DNA from: Flavonifractor sp052065355
Lineage (GTDB): Bacteria > Bacillota > Clostridia > Oscillospirales > Oscillospiraceae
NCBI RefSeq assembly: GCF_052065355.1
Contig: NZ_JBQHUF010000007.1
Coordinates: 62,001 to 126,000 of the forward strand
Direction of reading: 5' to 3'
DNA length: 64,000 nucleotides
Shown: positions 52,295 through 60,519 of the stretch, piece by piece
Position numbering within the stretch: the stretch's first letter is position 1
How the letters are laid out: each line of letters begins with the position of its first letter
Notes under the pieces: generated by a model
What the model saw: the letters and a program-made list of their open reading frames with translations, nothing else
What the model was told of the DNA's origin: nothing
Database searches by the model: none
Translations under genes and position numbers: made by a program

Positions 52295-52717
52295 TCAGCC
52301 CTCCATGCAGGATTCCAGCAGGGCGTATACCTCCGGCAGCGCCTTTTTCAGCGCAACCGGCTTGCCCTTGGCCCGGTCGTAGAAGAAGTGGACGCTGGTG
52401 CCCACCGCCCGGATCTGGCCGGTGGCGGCATCCGCCATGGTGTAGCTCAGCTCCATCTTGGCGGCCTGGAGCTTGGTCACCTTCATGGTGATGGCCACCG
52501 TCTCCCCAAACCGGGTCATGGATTTATAGGAACAGGACACGCTGTACACGGCAAAGTCGATGCCTGCCTCCACCGCCTTCTCGTAGCCCCAGCCCAGCTG
52601 GTCCATGAAGTCGGAGCGGGCCTCCTCCATCCACAGGATATGATTTCCATGGTGGACGATACTCATGCCGTCGGTCTCATAAAACTGCACTTTGTGCAGG
52701 TAAGGATGCAGTTCCAA
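52295..52717 (-). CDS. acyl-CoA thioesterase, hotdog fold (4HBT/YbgC-like)
   Basis: A 140-residue thioesterase-fold protein with the catalytic-loop pattern 'FYETDGMSIVHHGNHILWMEEAR' split around Asp16 and His21-22. It would hydrolyse an acyl-CoA; substrate unknown. The start is a TTG at 52717 preceded by AAAAGGAG. Its place between dnaN and the S4 gene is not part of the standard origin order. Confidence 0.85.
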   Translation of the reverse strand: MELHPYLHKVQFYETDGMSIVHHGNHILWMEEARSDFMDQLGWGYEKAVEAGIDFAVYSVSCSYKSMTRFGETVAITMKVTKLQAAKMELSYTMADAATGQIRAVGTSVHFFYDRAKGKPVALKKALPEVYALLESCMEG

Positions 52718-52738
52718 GGTCTGTTTTCTCCTTTTCTG

Positions 52739-53851
52739 TTACTCCCCGGCCCGCAGACGGACGGGCAGCACCATGTAGAGGAACTTTTCCTCTCCCTCAG
52801 TGGGCAGGATGACGCAGGGGGACACGCCGGTGGTCAGCTCCAGCCGAACCTGGTCGGCGGGAGCGGCCTTTAAGGCGTCCATCAGATATTTGTTGTTGAA
52901 GCCGATCTCCAGCCCCTCGCCGTCGCCGGTGATGGGGCACTCATCATAGGCGTCGCCGATGGCGGTTTTGGTGGTGATCTTGAGCACGCCGTTGTCAAAC
53001 ACGCAGCGCAGAGGGCTCTTCAGCTTGTCGCTGATGATCAGGCTGACGCGGTCGATGGAGGAGAGCAGCGCCCGGGTATCACCTTCCACATGGATGGTGT
53101 TGTTCCGGGGAATGGCCTGACGGTAAGCCAGGAATTCACCCTCCAGCCGGCGGGAAACCAGCATGGTATCCCCAACTTTGAACATTACATGGCGGGCGCC
53201 CTGGGTGACGGAGGCAGTTTCGTCCACATCAGAGCAGATCTTTTCCACCTCGGACAGGGCCGCGCCGGGCACCACGAAGGAGAACTCGGGAGCGCCTTCC
53301 TTTTTCTGGATGGACTCATGCCGCAGGGCCAGCCGGTAGCCGTCCACAGAGACGATGGTCAGGCCGCTGTCGTCCACTTCAAACAGGGAGCCGGTGTGAA
53401 TGGGACGGCTCTCGTTGTCGCTGACGGCGAACAGGGTTTGGGAAATCATGGCTTTCAGCTTGCTCTGTTCCAGAACCAGGGAATTCTGGTATTCCACGGT
53501 GGGCAGCTCGGGGAACTCCTCCGGGTCGGTACCCAGGATATTGAATTCGCTCATGCCGCATTTGATGTTGACCATATAGTTATCAGCCTGGAAAGTGACC
53601 ATATCATCGGGCATTTTGCGGATAATCTCTCCGAACAGACGGGCACCCAGCACCAGGGTACCCTCCTCCTGGATCTCGGCGGGCACCACGGTGCGGATTC
53701 CGGTCTCCAGATTGTAGCCGGTGAGCCGCAGATCGTTGCCGGCCTCTACCAGAATTCCTTCCAGAGCGGGAATGGAGCTCTTGGGCGATACCGCCCGGGA
53801 GGTGGTGGAGATGGCTGCCTGCAAGAGCGCCTTTTCGCAGGTGAATTTCAT
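52739..53851 (-). CDS. dnaN: DNA polymerase III beta subunit (sliding clamp)
   Basis: A 370-residue clamp made of three similar domains; 'MKFTCEKALLQAAISTTSRAV' is the usual opening and 'YMVLPVRL' the clamp C-terminus. It tethers the polymerase to DNA. The ATG at 53851 follows GGAGGAA; the in-frame extension to 54067 runs through the DnaA-box region and is not real. It is followed by the thioesterase gene after 21 bases. Confidence 0.97.
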   Translation of the reverse strand: MKFTCEKALLQAAISTTSRAVSPKSSIPALEGILVEAGNDLRLTGYNLETGIRTVVPAEIQEEGTLVLGARLFGEIIRKMPDDMVTFQADNYMVNIKCGMSEFNILGTDPEEFPELPTVEYQNSLVLEQSKLKAMISQTLFAVSDNESRPIHTGSLFEVDDSGLTIVSVDGYRLALRHESIQKKEGAPEFSFVVPGAALSEVEKICSDVDETASVTQGARHVMFKVGDTMLVSRRLEGEFLAYRQAIPRNNTIHVEGDTRALLSSIDRVSLIISDKLKSPLRCVFDNGVLKITTKTAIGDAYDECPITGDGEGLEIGFNNKYLMDALKAAPADQVRLELTTGVSPCVILPTEGEEKFLYMVLPVRLRAGE

Positions 53852-54103
53852 AGCGTTGCTTCCTCCGTTTCCTGCTCCCCTCCGCTCCTCCAGGAGAAAG
53901 AGGGGGATAAATGTCGTAATAGTAAGCCGTAGGGAAAAATGATGTGGAAAACTCCCGCAAAGCCTTGAGGGCCATGGGAAAAAACGTCCACAGGGGTTGT
54001 GGATGAAAAATTGCCCTTTCCACATGTGGATAACCGGGGCAAAACTTATCCACAGGCGTCTTTCCACATCTCCCCAAAATCCTGTGGAAAGGTGGAAAAA
54101 TCC
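53852..54103. other. oriC DnaA-box cluster in the dnaA-dnaN gap
   Basis: Two perfect DnaA boxes: TTATCCACA at 54046-54054 and its reverse TGTGGATAA at 54025-54033. One-mismatch boxes are TGTGGATGA (53998-54006) and TGTGGAAAA (53943-53951), and several TTTCCACA/TGTGGAAA pieces lie at 54015-54095. TAATAGTAA (53917-53925) is a candidate DnaA-trio tract. No box of this quality is upstream of dnaA. Confidence 0.85.
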
Positions 54104-55417
54104 TTATTCGTACCGGGCGTTGATATTGGCGTTGATGTCCTTGATGACCTCGGCGATCTCAGGGGACTGCTTGGTCAGCTTTTCGATGCGGTCAATGGAG
54201 TGCATGACGGTGGTGTGGTCGCGGCCTTCGAACTCCTTGCCGATCTCCTTCAGGGACAGATTGGTCATCCGGCGGATCTGATACATGGCGATCTGCCGGG
54301 CCAGCGCGGTGTCCTTGGTACGGCCCTGACCCCGCAGTGCCTCCGGGTCGATGTTGTAGAACTTGCCCACCTCGTCGATGATGACCTCCGGCGAGGGGAG
54401 GAACTCCGCCTTGTCCTTGAACATGTCCCGCACCGCCCGGGTGACGGTGTCCACGTCCACGCTCTCCCCCATCAGCTCCTGGAAAGCCAGGATTTTGTTG
54501 ACGGTGCCCTCAATCTGACGCACGTTGGAGGTAATATTCTCCGCGATGTACTGGAGCACCGGATCGGGCAGGTTCATGCCCCGGCGGATGGCCTTGTTCT
54601 TGATGATGGCCACGCGGGTCTCGTAGTCCGGGGGCTGGATGTCCACAGGCAGGCCCCACTCAAATCGGGTACGCAGACGGTCGTCCAGCCGCAGCATCTC
54701 CTTGGGGGGACGGTCGGCGGTGAATACGATCTGACGGCCCGCCTCGTACAGGGTGTTGAAGGTGTGGAACATCTCCTCCTGGGTGGACTCGCGGCCGGCG
54801 ATGAACTGCACGTCGTCCATGAGGAACACGTCGGCGGACCGGTACTTTTCCCGGAACTCTGGGTTGCGGCCCTCCCGAATGGCCTGGATCAGCTCATTGG
54901 TGAAGGAATCGCCCTTGATGTACACGATGCGGTACTCCGGGTGATTGCGGTGGATCTTGTGGGCGATGGCGTACAGCAGGTGGGTCTTGCCCAGGCCGGA
55001 CTCGCCGTAGATGAACAGGGGGTTGTAGGTCTTGGCGGGCTGCTCGGCCACCGCCAGGGCGGCGGCGTGGGCGAACTTGTTGGAGGAGCCCACCACGAAC
55101 CGCTCAAAGGTATACTCCTCCGTGCCGGGGAGAAACACGTCGTCCACAGGCTTGCCGTAGCCCTCCAGCTCCCCCTCCCCCAGCACCACTACCTCGAACT
55201 CGGCGGAAAAGAGCTCGTGGAGGGCCTTCTGAATCACGGGCACATAGCGGGACTGGATAATGTCCCGCTTGAAGTTGGAGGGAGTATGGATCACAAACCG
55301 GTTTGCCTCCAGCGCCACGGCGGTGGCGTCGTCAAACCAGGTGTTGATAGTGGTGGCGGTCATCTCCCCTTCCATCAGGGAGAGCACCTTGGCCCAGAGA
55401 TCGGCCGGTAAATTCAC
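54104..55417 (-). CDS. dnaA: chromosomal replication initiator DnaA
   Basis: A 437-residue AAA+ initiator. Domain I is at about 1-75, a short linker follows, then Walker A YGESGLGKTHLLYAI (about 142), Walker B 'VFLMDDVQFIAG', and the DNA-binding domain IV with 'GRDHTTVMHSIDRI' near the C-terminus. The start is GTG at 55417 after AGAGGTGG; domain I begins here (VNLPADLWAKVLS). It binds the boxes at 53943-54054 to open the origin. Confidence 0.97.
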   Translation of the reverse strand: MNLPADLWAKVLSLMEGEMTATTINTWFDDATAVALEANRFVIHTPSNFKRDIIQSRYVPVIQKALHELFSAEFEVVVLGEGELEGYGKPVDDVFLPGTEEYTFERFVVGSSNKFAHAAALAVAEQPAKTYNPLFIYGESGLGKTHLLYAIAHKIHRNHPEYRIVYIKGDSFTNELIQAIREGRNPEFREKYRSADVFLMDDVQFIAGRESTQEEMFHTFNTLYEAGRQIVFTADRPPKEMLRLDDRLRTRFEWGLPVDIQPPDYETRVAIIKNKAIRRGMNLPDPVLQYIAENITSNVRQIEGTVNKILAFQELMGESVDVDTVTRAVRDMFKDKAEFLPSPEVIIDEVGKFYNIDPEALRGQGRTKDTALARQIAMYQIRRMTNLSLKEIGKEFEGRDHTTVMHSIDRIEKLTKQSPEIAEVIKDINANINARYE

Positions 55418-55457
55418 GAAGAGACCACCTCTTTCGGTAAAATATCGTATCCAATTA

Positions 55458-55486
55458 ATTATACCAAAAAAACGCCCTGGTCGCAA
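55458..55486 (-). promoter_or_regulatory. dnaA promoter
   Basis: On the leftward strand TTGCGA (55481-55486), 17-bp spacer and TATAAT (55458-55463) with an upstream TG. The start would be about 35 bases before the dnaA GTG. Confidence 0.75.
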
Positions 55487-55682
55487 CCGATACTATATAA
55501 AAAAGAATTCCTTTTTCCGGGTGATTTTTGGTGTCCCCACGGAGGGGGAGCCCGGGCCCTCCCGGAGGCGTTCCGCACCCCTGTCCGCCTCCACGGCTGT
55601 GCGGCGGTGGGGAGAGAGCCACAAGATATTGTATTTGTGTCCCAGAAGGGAGAAAAAAACAAAAAAAGATGCAAAGTTATGG

Positions 55683-55712
55683 TTGACAGGTGATTTTTAA
55701 ATAGGCTATAAT
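55683..55712 (+). promoter_or_regulatory. rpmH promoter
   Basis: TTGACA (55683-55688), 18-bp spacer, TATAAT (55707-55712): consensus hexamers, giving a leader of about 110 bases. Confidence 0.85.
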
Positions 55713-55828
55713 ACCATGTGCGCCGTATACGCGGCGTAGTGTAAAGCAGTTTCCTTTGTCAACCGCAGCCGAAAGGCTGTTGTGGAGGCGGGATGACCCG
55801 CCGATCATTGAACAGGAGGTGTCCTCAC

Positions 55829-55963
55829 ATGGTCCGTACCTATCAGCCCAAGAAGCGCCAGCGCTCCAAGGAGCACGGTTTCCGCAAGCGCATGCGCACC
55901 GCCAACGGCCGCAAGGTCCTGGCTCGCCGCCGCGCGAAAGGCCGCGCCCGTCTGACCCATTGA
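55829..55963 (+). CDS. rpmH: 50S ribosomal protein L34
   Basis: A 44-residue, very basic ribosomal protein: MVRTYQPKKRQRSKEHGFRK, then an Arg-rich end with GRARLTH. GGAGGTG precedes the ATG. It heads the conserved block rpmH-rnpA-yidD-yidC-jag, transcribed away from dnaA. Confidence 0.97.
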   Translation: MVRTYQPKKRQRSKEHGFRKRMRTANGRKVLARRRAKGRARLTH

Positions 55964-56052
55964 TGGGTCCGCGAATGGAATAGGGCTTTTTTGAGGGGCG
56001 GGGGAGCTTTCCCACCGCCCCTGCGCAGTATACGCAGAAACGGAGCGGGAAC

Positions 56053-56406
56053 GTGAAGCAGACCATTTCCCTGAAACAGAATCATGTGTTCCGCCGGCTG
56101 TACAGCAAGGGCAAGAGCGCGGTGGATTCCCGTCTGGCGGTCTACTGCCGGAAAAACGGCAGGACAGGCAACCGGCTGGGTCTCACCGTGGGGGTCAAGC
56201 TGGGCAAGGCCGTGGTGCGCAACCGCACCCGCCGCCGGATCCGGGAGGCCTATCGCATCCATGAGGACCGCTTTGTGTCCGGCTATGACATTGTGGTGGT
56301 GGCCCGGGTAAAAGCGGGTCACAGCCGTTATCGGGAGCTGGAGCGCAGCCTGCTGACTTTGTCGGACAAGCTGGGCCTGCTGCGGAAGGAGGCGGGCAGA
56401 GGATGA
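56053..56406 (+). CDS. rnpA: ribonuclease P protein component
   Basis: A 117-residue protein subunit of RNase P, which trims tRNA 5' ends with the RNA subunit. The RNR motif region 'GKAVVRNRTRRRIREAYR' (about 56) is diagnostic. It starts with GTG after GGAGCGGG. Its stop overlaps the yidD start as ATGA. Confidence 0.95.
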   Translation: MKQTISLKQNHVFRRLYSKGKSAVDSRLAVYCRKNGRTGNRLGLTVGVKLGKAVVRNRTRRRIREAYRIHEDRFVSGYDIVVVARVKAGHSRYRELERSLLTLSDKLGLLRKEAGRG

Positions 56407-56621
56407 AAACGATCCTTCTGGCCGCCATCCGGTTTTACCGCAAATACATCTCTCCCGCCCGTCCCCCCTGCTGCCGGTTTATCCCCACCTGCTCGGCCTA
56501 TGCCCTGGAGGCGGTGGAAAAATACGGAGCCCTCAAGGGGGGCTTTCTGGCGCTGCGCCGTCTGCTGAAATGTCAGCCCTTCCATAAGCAGGAAACCATC
56601 GAGTACGACCCCGTCCCCTAG
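56403..56621 (+). CDS. yidD: membrane protein insertion efficiency factor YidD
   Basis: A 72-residue protein with the YidD core 'FYRKYISPARPPCCRFIPTC' and 'SAYALEAVEKYGALKGGFLA'. It assists YidC in membrane insertion. It is coupled to rnpA by a four-base overlap and precedes yidC. Confidence 0.95.
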   Translation: MKTILLAAIRFYRKYISPARPPCCRFIPTCSAYALEAVEKYGALKGGFLALRRLLKCQPFHKQETIEYDPVP

Positions 56622-56653
56622 CGGGACAGATTACGCAACTTGGAGGCGCGCAA

Positions 56654-58003
56654 ATGGATATTATCCTTACCCCCTTTGTATGGCTGCTGAAGATCTTTTA
56701 TGAGTTCTGCGGCAGCTACGGCCTGGCGCTGATCTTATTCGCGCTGGTGGTCAAGGTGGTGCTGTTCCCCCTGTCCTTGAAGGGCAAGCGCAGCATGATC
56801 CAGATGAACATGCTCCAGGGTCAGATGCAGAAGCTGCAGAAGCAGTACGGCAACAACCGGGAGCGCTACAATGAGGAGGTCCAGAAGCTCTACGCCAAGG
56901 AGAAGGTCAACCCCATGGGTGGCTGCCTGTGGTCCTTCATCCCCCTCATCATCCTGATGGTCCTCTACCCCATCATCCGTCAGCCCATCCACTACATGAT
57001 GGGTGTCACCGACGGCGGCGTGCTCAACATTATCGCCGAGACGGTGAACTGGAGCTCCAACGCCCTGGATATGGGCTGGATCAAGGAGGCCGCCGAGAGC
57101 TTTGCCGACACCGGCTACAACCAGCTCTATCTGGCCTCTCTCATTACCCCCGAGAACCTGGAGGCTGTCAAGGCCGCCGTTGGCGAGGCTGGCAGCCAGA
57201 TCTTCTCCATCAACTTTGACTTCCTGGGCATCGTGGACCTGTCTCAGATCCCCCAGCTGAAGTTCTGGGAAGTGGAGCACGGCGGCTTTGCCCTGTTCCT
57301 GCTGCCGGTGATCTCCGCCGGCCTGAGTGTGCTGTTCTCCCTGATCTCCATGAAGACCAACGCGGTGAACCAGCAGAGCACCCAGACCAACTCCACCATG
57401 AAGTCCATGATGATCATCTCTCCCCTGATCTCTCTGTGGATCGGCTTCTCCATGCCGGCGGCCCTGTGTATTTACTGGATCGCCAACAGCCTGTTCTCCA
57501 TGCTCCAGGAGTTCATCTGCGGCAAGCTGCTGAAGAAGGACTACGAAAAGGCCGCCCAGATGAAGGCCGAGCGCGAGCGTCTGGAGAAGGAAGAGGAGAA
57601 GGAGGAGCGCCGCCGCAAAGCGGAAGAGCGTGCCCGCCGCATCGAGGAAGAGAAGAAGAACAAGGGCAAGAAGAAGAAGGGCGAGAAGAAGTCCGACGAC
57701 GACGACAAGATCCCCGGCGCGGTGAAGGAAGCCAGCCGTGTGGGTCTGCGCCAGTATGCCCGTGGCCGGGCTTACGATCCCTACCGCTACAGCGAGGACG
57801 GACCCACCGTCTACCCCGGCGAGGCACCCATTTTCGGCCGGAAGAGCGCGGAGGAGCCTCAGCAGGTAGCCGAGGAGGAGATCCCCGCTGTGGAGGCTCC
57901 TGTGGAGGAGACCGCCCCTGTGGCCGAGACCCCCGTGGAGGAGACTCCTGTGGAGGAGACCGTCCAGCCCGATGCCTCCCCTGAGGAGGAAACCAAGGAA
58001 TAA
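56654..58003 (+). CDS. yidC: membrane protein insertase YidC/Oxa1
   Basis: A 449-residue insertase with five membrane segments (about 20-40, 90-115, 210-225, 240-260, 265-290). The groove residue normally Arg is a Lys in 'LVVKVVLFPLSLKGKRSM', as in other Clostridia. After residue 300 comes a long Lys/Glu/Arg coiled tail and an acidic Pro/Val/Glu-rich end, making it much longer than Bacillus SpoIIIJ (about 260). The basic tail may bind ribosomes (inference). No lipobox is seen. Confidence 0.94.
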   Translation: MDIILTPFVWLLKIFYEFCGSYGLALILFALVVKVVLFPLSLKGKRSMIQMNMLQGQMQKLQKQYGNNRERYNEEVQKLYAKEKVNPMGGCLWSFIPLIILMVLYPIIRQPIHYMMGVTDGGVLNIIAETVNWSSNALDMGWIKEAAESFADTGYNQLYLASLITPENLEAVKAAVGEAGSQIFSINFDFLGIVDLSQIPQLKFWEVEHGGFALFLLPVISAGLSVLFSLISMKTNAVNQQSTQTNSTMKSMMIISPLISLWIGFSMPAALCIYWIANSLFSMLQEFICGKLLKKDYEKAAQMKAERERLEKEEEKEERRRKAEERARRIEEEKKNKGKKKKGEKKSDDDDKIPGAVKEASRVGLRQYARGRAYDPYRYSEDGPTVYPGEAPIFGRKSAEEPQQVAEEEIPAVEAPVEETAPVAETPVEETPVEETVQPDASPEEETKE

Positions 58004-58039
58004 CGGCTTTGCCGTGACGCATAAGGAGAGATACCCACT

Positions 58040-58816
58040 ATGCTGAAATGGATCGAAAGCACCGGCAAAAGCGAGGAGGCCGCTGTTGAGGCCGCCCTGC
58101 AGCAGCTGGGCATGGATCGGGATGAGGTGTCCGTGGAGATCCTGGAGCGGGCCAAGTCCGGATTTTTGGGGATCGGCAGCTGTCCGGCCAAGGTGAAGGT
58201 CAGCTACGAGGCCCCTGACGAGGAGCCGGAGGAGGAAGTTGTCCCCACTCCCGCCCCTGTTGTGGAAAAACCCGCGGCTCCCGCCCCCACCCCCAAGGTG
58301 GAGGAGGCTGAGACCGCCCCTGTTGTCCCCACCGCCGCCCCTGTTGGTGGAGAGGACCGGAAGGCCGCCATTGAGAGCTTCCTCACCGGCCTGCTGGAGC
58401 ACATGGGCGCCCAGGCCAAGCCTGAGATCAAGGTAGACGAGAACGGCACCTACCAGGTGGAGCTGGTTGGCCAGGATCTGGGCGGCCTCATCGGCCGCCG
58501 GGGCGAGACCCTGGACGCCATCCAGCAGCTCACCGGCTACGCCGTGAATCACGGCCAGTCCAAGCGTGTCCGCATCCATGTGGACGCCGAGGGCTACCGG
58601 GCCAAGCGGGAGGAATCCCTGGTCCGTCTGGCCCACAAGGTGGCGGGCAAGGTGGTAAAATACCGCCGCAATGTGACCCTGGAACCTATGAACGCTTATG
58701 AGCGGCATGTGATCCACACCGCTCTCCAGGACACCCCCGACGTGACCACCTACTCCATCGGCACCGAGCCCAACCGCCGCACGGTGGTGGCTTACAGCCG
58801 CGGCGAGCATCGCTGA
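58040..58816 (+). CDS. jag: RNA-binding protein Jag/KhpB
   Basis: A 258-residue protein with three domains: Jag_N (1-52, 'KWIESTGKSEEAAVEAAL'), a KH domain (about 115-190, with 'LIGRRGETLDAIQQL') and an R3H domain (about 195-258, 'RRNVTLEPMNAYERHVIH'). An acidic Pro/Ala/Val linker of about 60 residues joins the first two. It binds RNA, with roles in division and cell-wall control in relatives. Followed by a strong terminator; mnmE and mnmG, common next genes, are absent. Confidence 0.95.
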   Translation: MLKWIESTGKSEEAAVEAALQQLGMDRDEVSVEILERAKSGFLGIGSCPAKVKVSYEAPDEEPEEEVVPTPAPVVEKPAAPAPTPKVEEAETAPVVPTAAPVGGEDRKAAIESFLTGLLEHMGAQAKPEIKVDENGTYQVELVGQDLGGLIGRRGETLDAIQQLTGYAVNHGQSKRVRIHVDAEGYRAKREESLVRLAHKVAGKVVKYRRNVTLEPMNAYERHVIHTALQDTPDVTTYSIGTEPNRRTVVAYSRGEHR

Positions 58817-58826
58817 AACAGAAAAG

Positions 58827-58859
58827 AGGACGTGCCCGTTTTGGGCACGTCCTTTTTTT
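58827..58859 (+). terminator. jag terminator
   Basis: An 11-bp stem (58827-58837 with 58843-58853, loop GTTTT) and a T run. Confidence 0.92.
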
Positions 58860-58911
58860 CCACATCAGCAGGTCCCTTTGTGGAGAAAGAGGGCTGAAGG
58901 GATGCTTTTTC

Positions 58912-58940
58912 TTGCTTGAGCCGAAATAATTTGATATACT
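58912..58940 (+). promoter_or_regulatory. promoter of the zinc-ribbon gene
   Basis: TTGCTT (58912-58917), 17-bp spacer, TATACT (58935-58940). Confidence 0.65.
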
Positions 58941-58984
58941 GACTCTGTATCGAAGCGCGGCTCGGGAGGAAGGAGAGGGAGCAG

Positions 58985-59845
58985 ATGCGGAAAGTACATT
59001 GTGCCGACTGCGGCAAAACCTACGACTATGATGTGGACGATTTTTGTCCCCGCTGCGGCAGCTTCAACCCGCCGCCGGACAGCGGCGCCACCCGCCTGGA
59101 GCAGGAGCTGCTCTCCCGGTTCCAGCGGCCTGGAACCAGCGGTCAAAAGCAGAACAAGACCGCGTCTTATTCCTACCACCCTACCTACGGCAGCGGCCCC
59201 GACCTGAAGCGGGGCCGGACGCATACCGCCAGCATTAAAAGCTGTGATGCCTGCGGTCCCGAAAAGAAGAAGAAAAAAAGCGGTATCAAGACACTGGTGA
59301 TCCTTTTGGTGATCCTGGGCATCCTCTTTGTGGGCGCACCTCTGGTGGAAGCCCTGGTGGAGGAGATCATGGATACCGTCACCGACCTGTCCTACTCCTT
59401 CAGCGAACCGGAGCCTGTCTGGGAGGTGGAGGAGCCCACTTATGCCGACGGCTGGTATGAGAGCTATGATACCGCTACCCTCTCCAACGGCCAGCAGGTA
59501 TCGATAGGCGACGGCTGGGAGCCCTGGCTGCCCGAAGAGGTCCTGGAGCAGCATCCAGGCACCCGCTGTGTGGCGGTGGGCCTGTGGGTTCTGGGGGAAC
59601 CGGGAGAGGATTATCTGCCCGTAGCCCTGATGGCGGAGGACGGCACCAGCTATTTGCCTGAGGAACTGCCTCCCGAAGTGGAGGAGGAGTGCGGTCTGGA
59701 CAGCGTTTCCCTGGCCGATGGCACGGCAAATGAGGAGATTTTCGGCTACAGCTTCTACTTCCTGCCGGAGGACGCGGCGGATCAACCCATGACGGCTGTC
59801 ATTATGGACGAGGAGAATGTATACTTCGCCATCAGCGTGGAATAG
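58985..59845 (+). CDS. zinc-ribbon membrane protein, unknown function
   Basis: A 286-residue protein. An N-terminal zinc ribbon (CADC at 6-9 and CPRC at 21-24) is followed by a polar linker, a basic KKKKK patch, one membrane helix (about 98-120) and an outside domain of about 165 residues that is acidic and rich in Glu, Tyr and Trp. It looks like a sensor or scaffold with the ribbon inside the cell. The family is not recognised beyond this. The next gene begins 11 bases later. Confidence 0.8.
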   Translation: MRKVHCADCGKTYDYDVDDFCPRCGSFNPPPDSGATRLEQELLSRFQRPGTSGQKQNKTASYSYHPTYGSGPDLKRGRTHTASIKSCDACGPEKKKKKSGIKTLVILLVILGILFVGAPLVEALVEEIMDTVTDLSYSFSEPEPVWEVEEPTYADGWYESYDTATLSNGQQVSIGDGWEPWLPEEVLEQHPGTRCVAVGLWVLGEPGEDYLPVALMAEDGTSYLPEELPPEVEEECGLDSVSLADGTANEEIFGYSFYFLPEDAADQPMTAVIMDEENVYFAISVE

Positions 59846-59856
59846 GAGGAATTACT

Positions 59857-60354
59857 CTGCAAGATAATGTGACCCTGATCGGCATGCCCGGCTCAGGTAA
59901 GAGCACCGTAGGCGTGCTGCTGGCCAAGGCCCTGGGCTATCAATTCATCGACACCGACCTGGTACTCCAGCGGCGGGAGGGCGCCCTTTTACAGGACATC
60001 CTGGACAACCGGGGTGTGGAGGCCTTCCTGGACGCGGAGGAGGCGGCTATCAAAGACCTGACCTGCGTCAAGTCGGTGATCGCCCCCGGCGGCAGTGTGG
60101 TGTGCCGTTCCGGCGGCATGGCCCGGCTGAAGGAGCTGGGTCCGGTGGTCTATCTCCATGTGCCCCTGGAGGAACTGATCCGGCGAGTGGATAACATCAC
60201 CACCCGAGGCATCGCCATGGCGCCCGGCCAGACCCTGGCCGACGTATACGCCCAGCGGGAGCCCCTGTACCGGCAGTACGCCGACGTGACGGTGGAAGTG
60301 GCTCCCGGCGCCGGTCTGGAGGAGACGGTGGCGGCGGTACTGGCCCTCTTGTAA
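59857..60354 (+). CDS. shikimate kinase-like protein, probable CTG start
   Basis: A 165-residue P-loop kinase resembling AroK: Walker A LIGMPGSGKSTVG, then 'FIDTDLVLQRREG' and 'VIAPGGSVVCRSGG'. It would phosphorylate shikimate or a related small molecule; no other aro gene is near, so the substrate is uncertain. CTG at 59857 is chosen because AGGAGG (59844-59849) sits seven bases before it and the protein then opens as QDNVTLIGMPGSGKS. A GTG at 59869 lacks a ribosome site at usable distance. Confidence 0.78.
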   Translation: MQDNVTLIGMPGSGKSTVGVLLAKALGYQFIDTDLVLQRREGALLQDILDNRGVEAFLDAEEAAIKDLTCVKSVIAPGGSVVCRSGGMARLKELGPVVYLHVPLEELIRRVDNITTRGIAMAPGQTLADVYAQREPLYRQYADVTVEVAPGAGLEETVAAVLALL

Positions 60355-60376
60355 TTTTTAAAATCCGTGGTATACT
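60349..60376 (+). promoter_or_regulatory. helicase promoter
   Basis: TTGTAA (60349-60354, overlapping the previous stop codon), 16-bp spacer, TATACT (60371-60376). Confidence 0.55.
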
Positions 60377-60406
60377 AAAAGACGATTGTATAACGGTACG
60401 CACGCT

Positions 60407-60498
60407 GCCCGCTGGCTTTCCGGCGGGCTTCATCGTGTTTATCCCTGCCACCGCGCGGCAGGTGATTTTTTCCATCGCCCCCGGCGCGGAAGGGGCGA
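60407..60498 (+). ncRNA. three-hairpin leader of the DEAD-box helicase gene
   Basis: Hairpins: 60407-60415/60420-60428 (9 pairs, loop CTTT); 60444-60449/60457-60462 followed by TGATTTTTT; and 60475-60481/60492-60498. The second has a terminator shape. The leader is about 135 bases and ends with a free AAAGGAA before the ATG. Confidence 0.5.
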
Positions 60499-60519
60499 AC
60501 AACGAAAGGAACGAACCAC

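Larger units (their letters stand above)
55418..55828. other. dnaA-rpmH intergenic region
   Basis: 411 bases without a gene. It holds the leftward dnaA promoter and the rightward rpmH promoter, described separately. Between them (55500-55680) are a GC-rich stretch (55535-55620) and an A-rich stretch before the rpmH promoter. I found no exact DnaA box here. Confidence 0.8.

Noticed and set aside
53852..54067. Longer DnaN start
   Set aside because: The extra 72 residues are encoded by the DnaA-box region and match nothing in the clamp family.
55535..55640. Additional terminator or tRNA in the dnaA-rpmH gap
   Set aside because: The GC-rich stretch has no clean stem followed by T's and no cloverleaf or CCA-type end.
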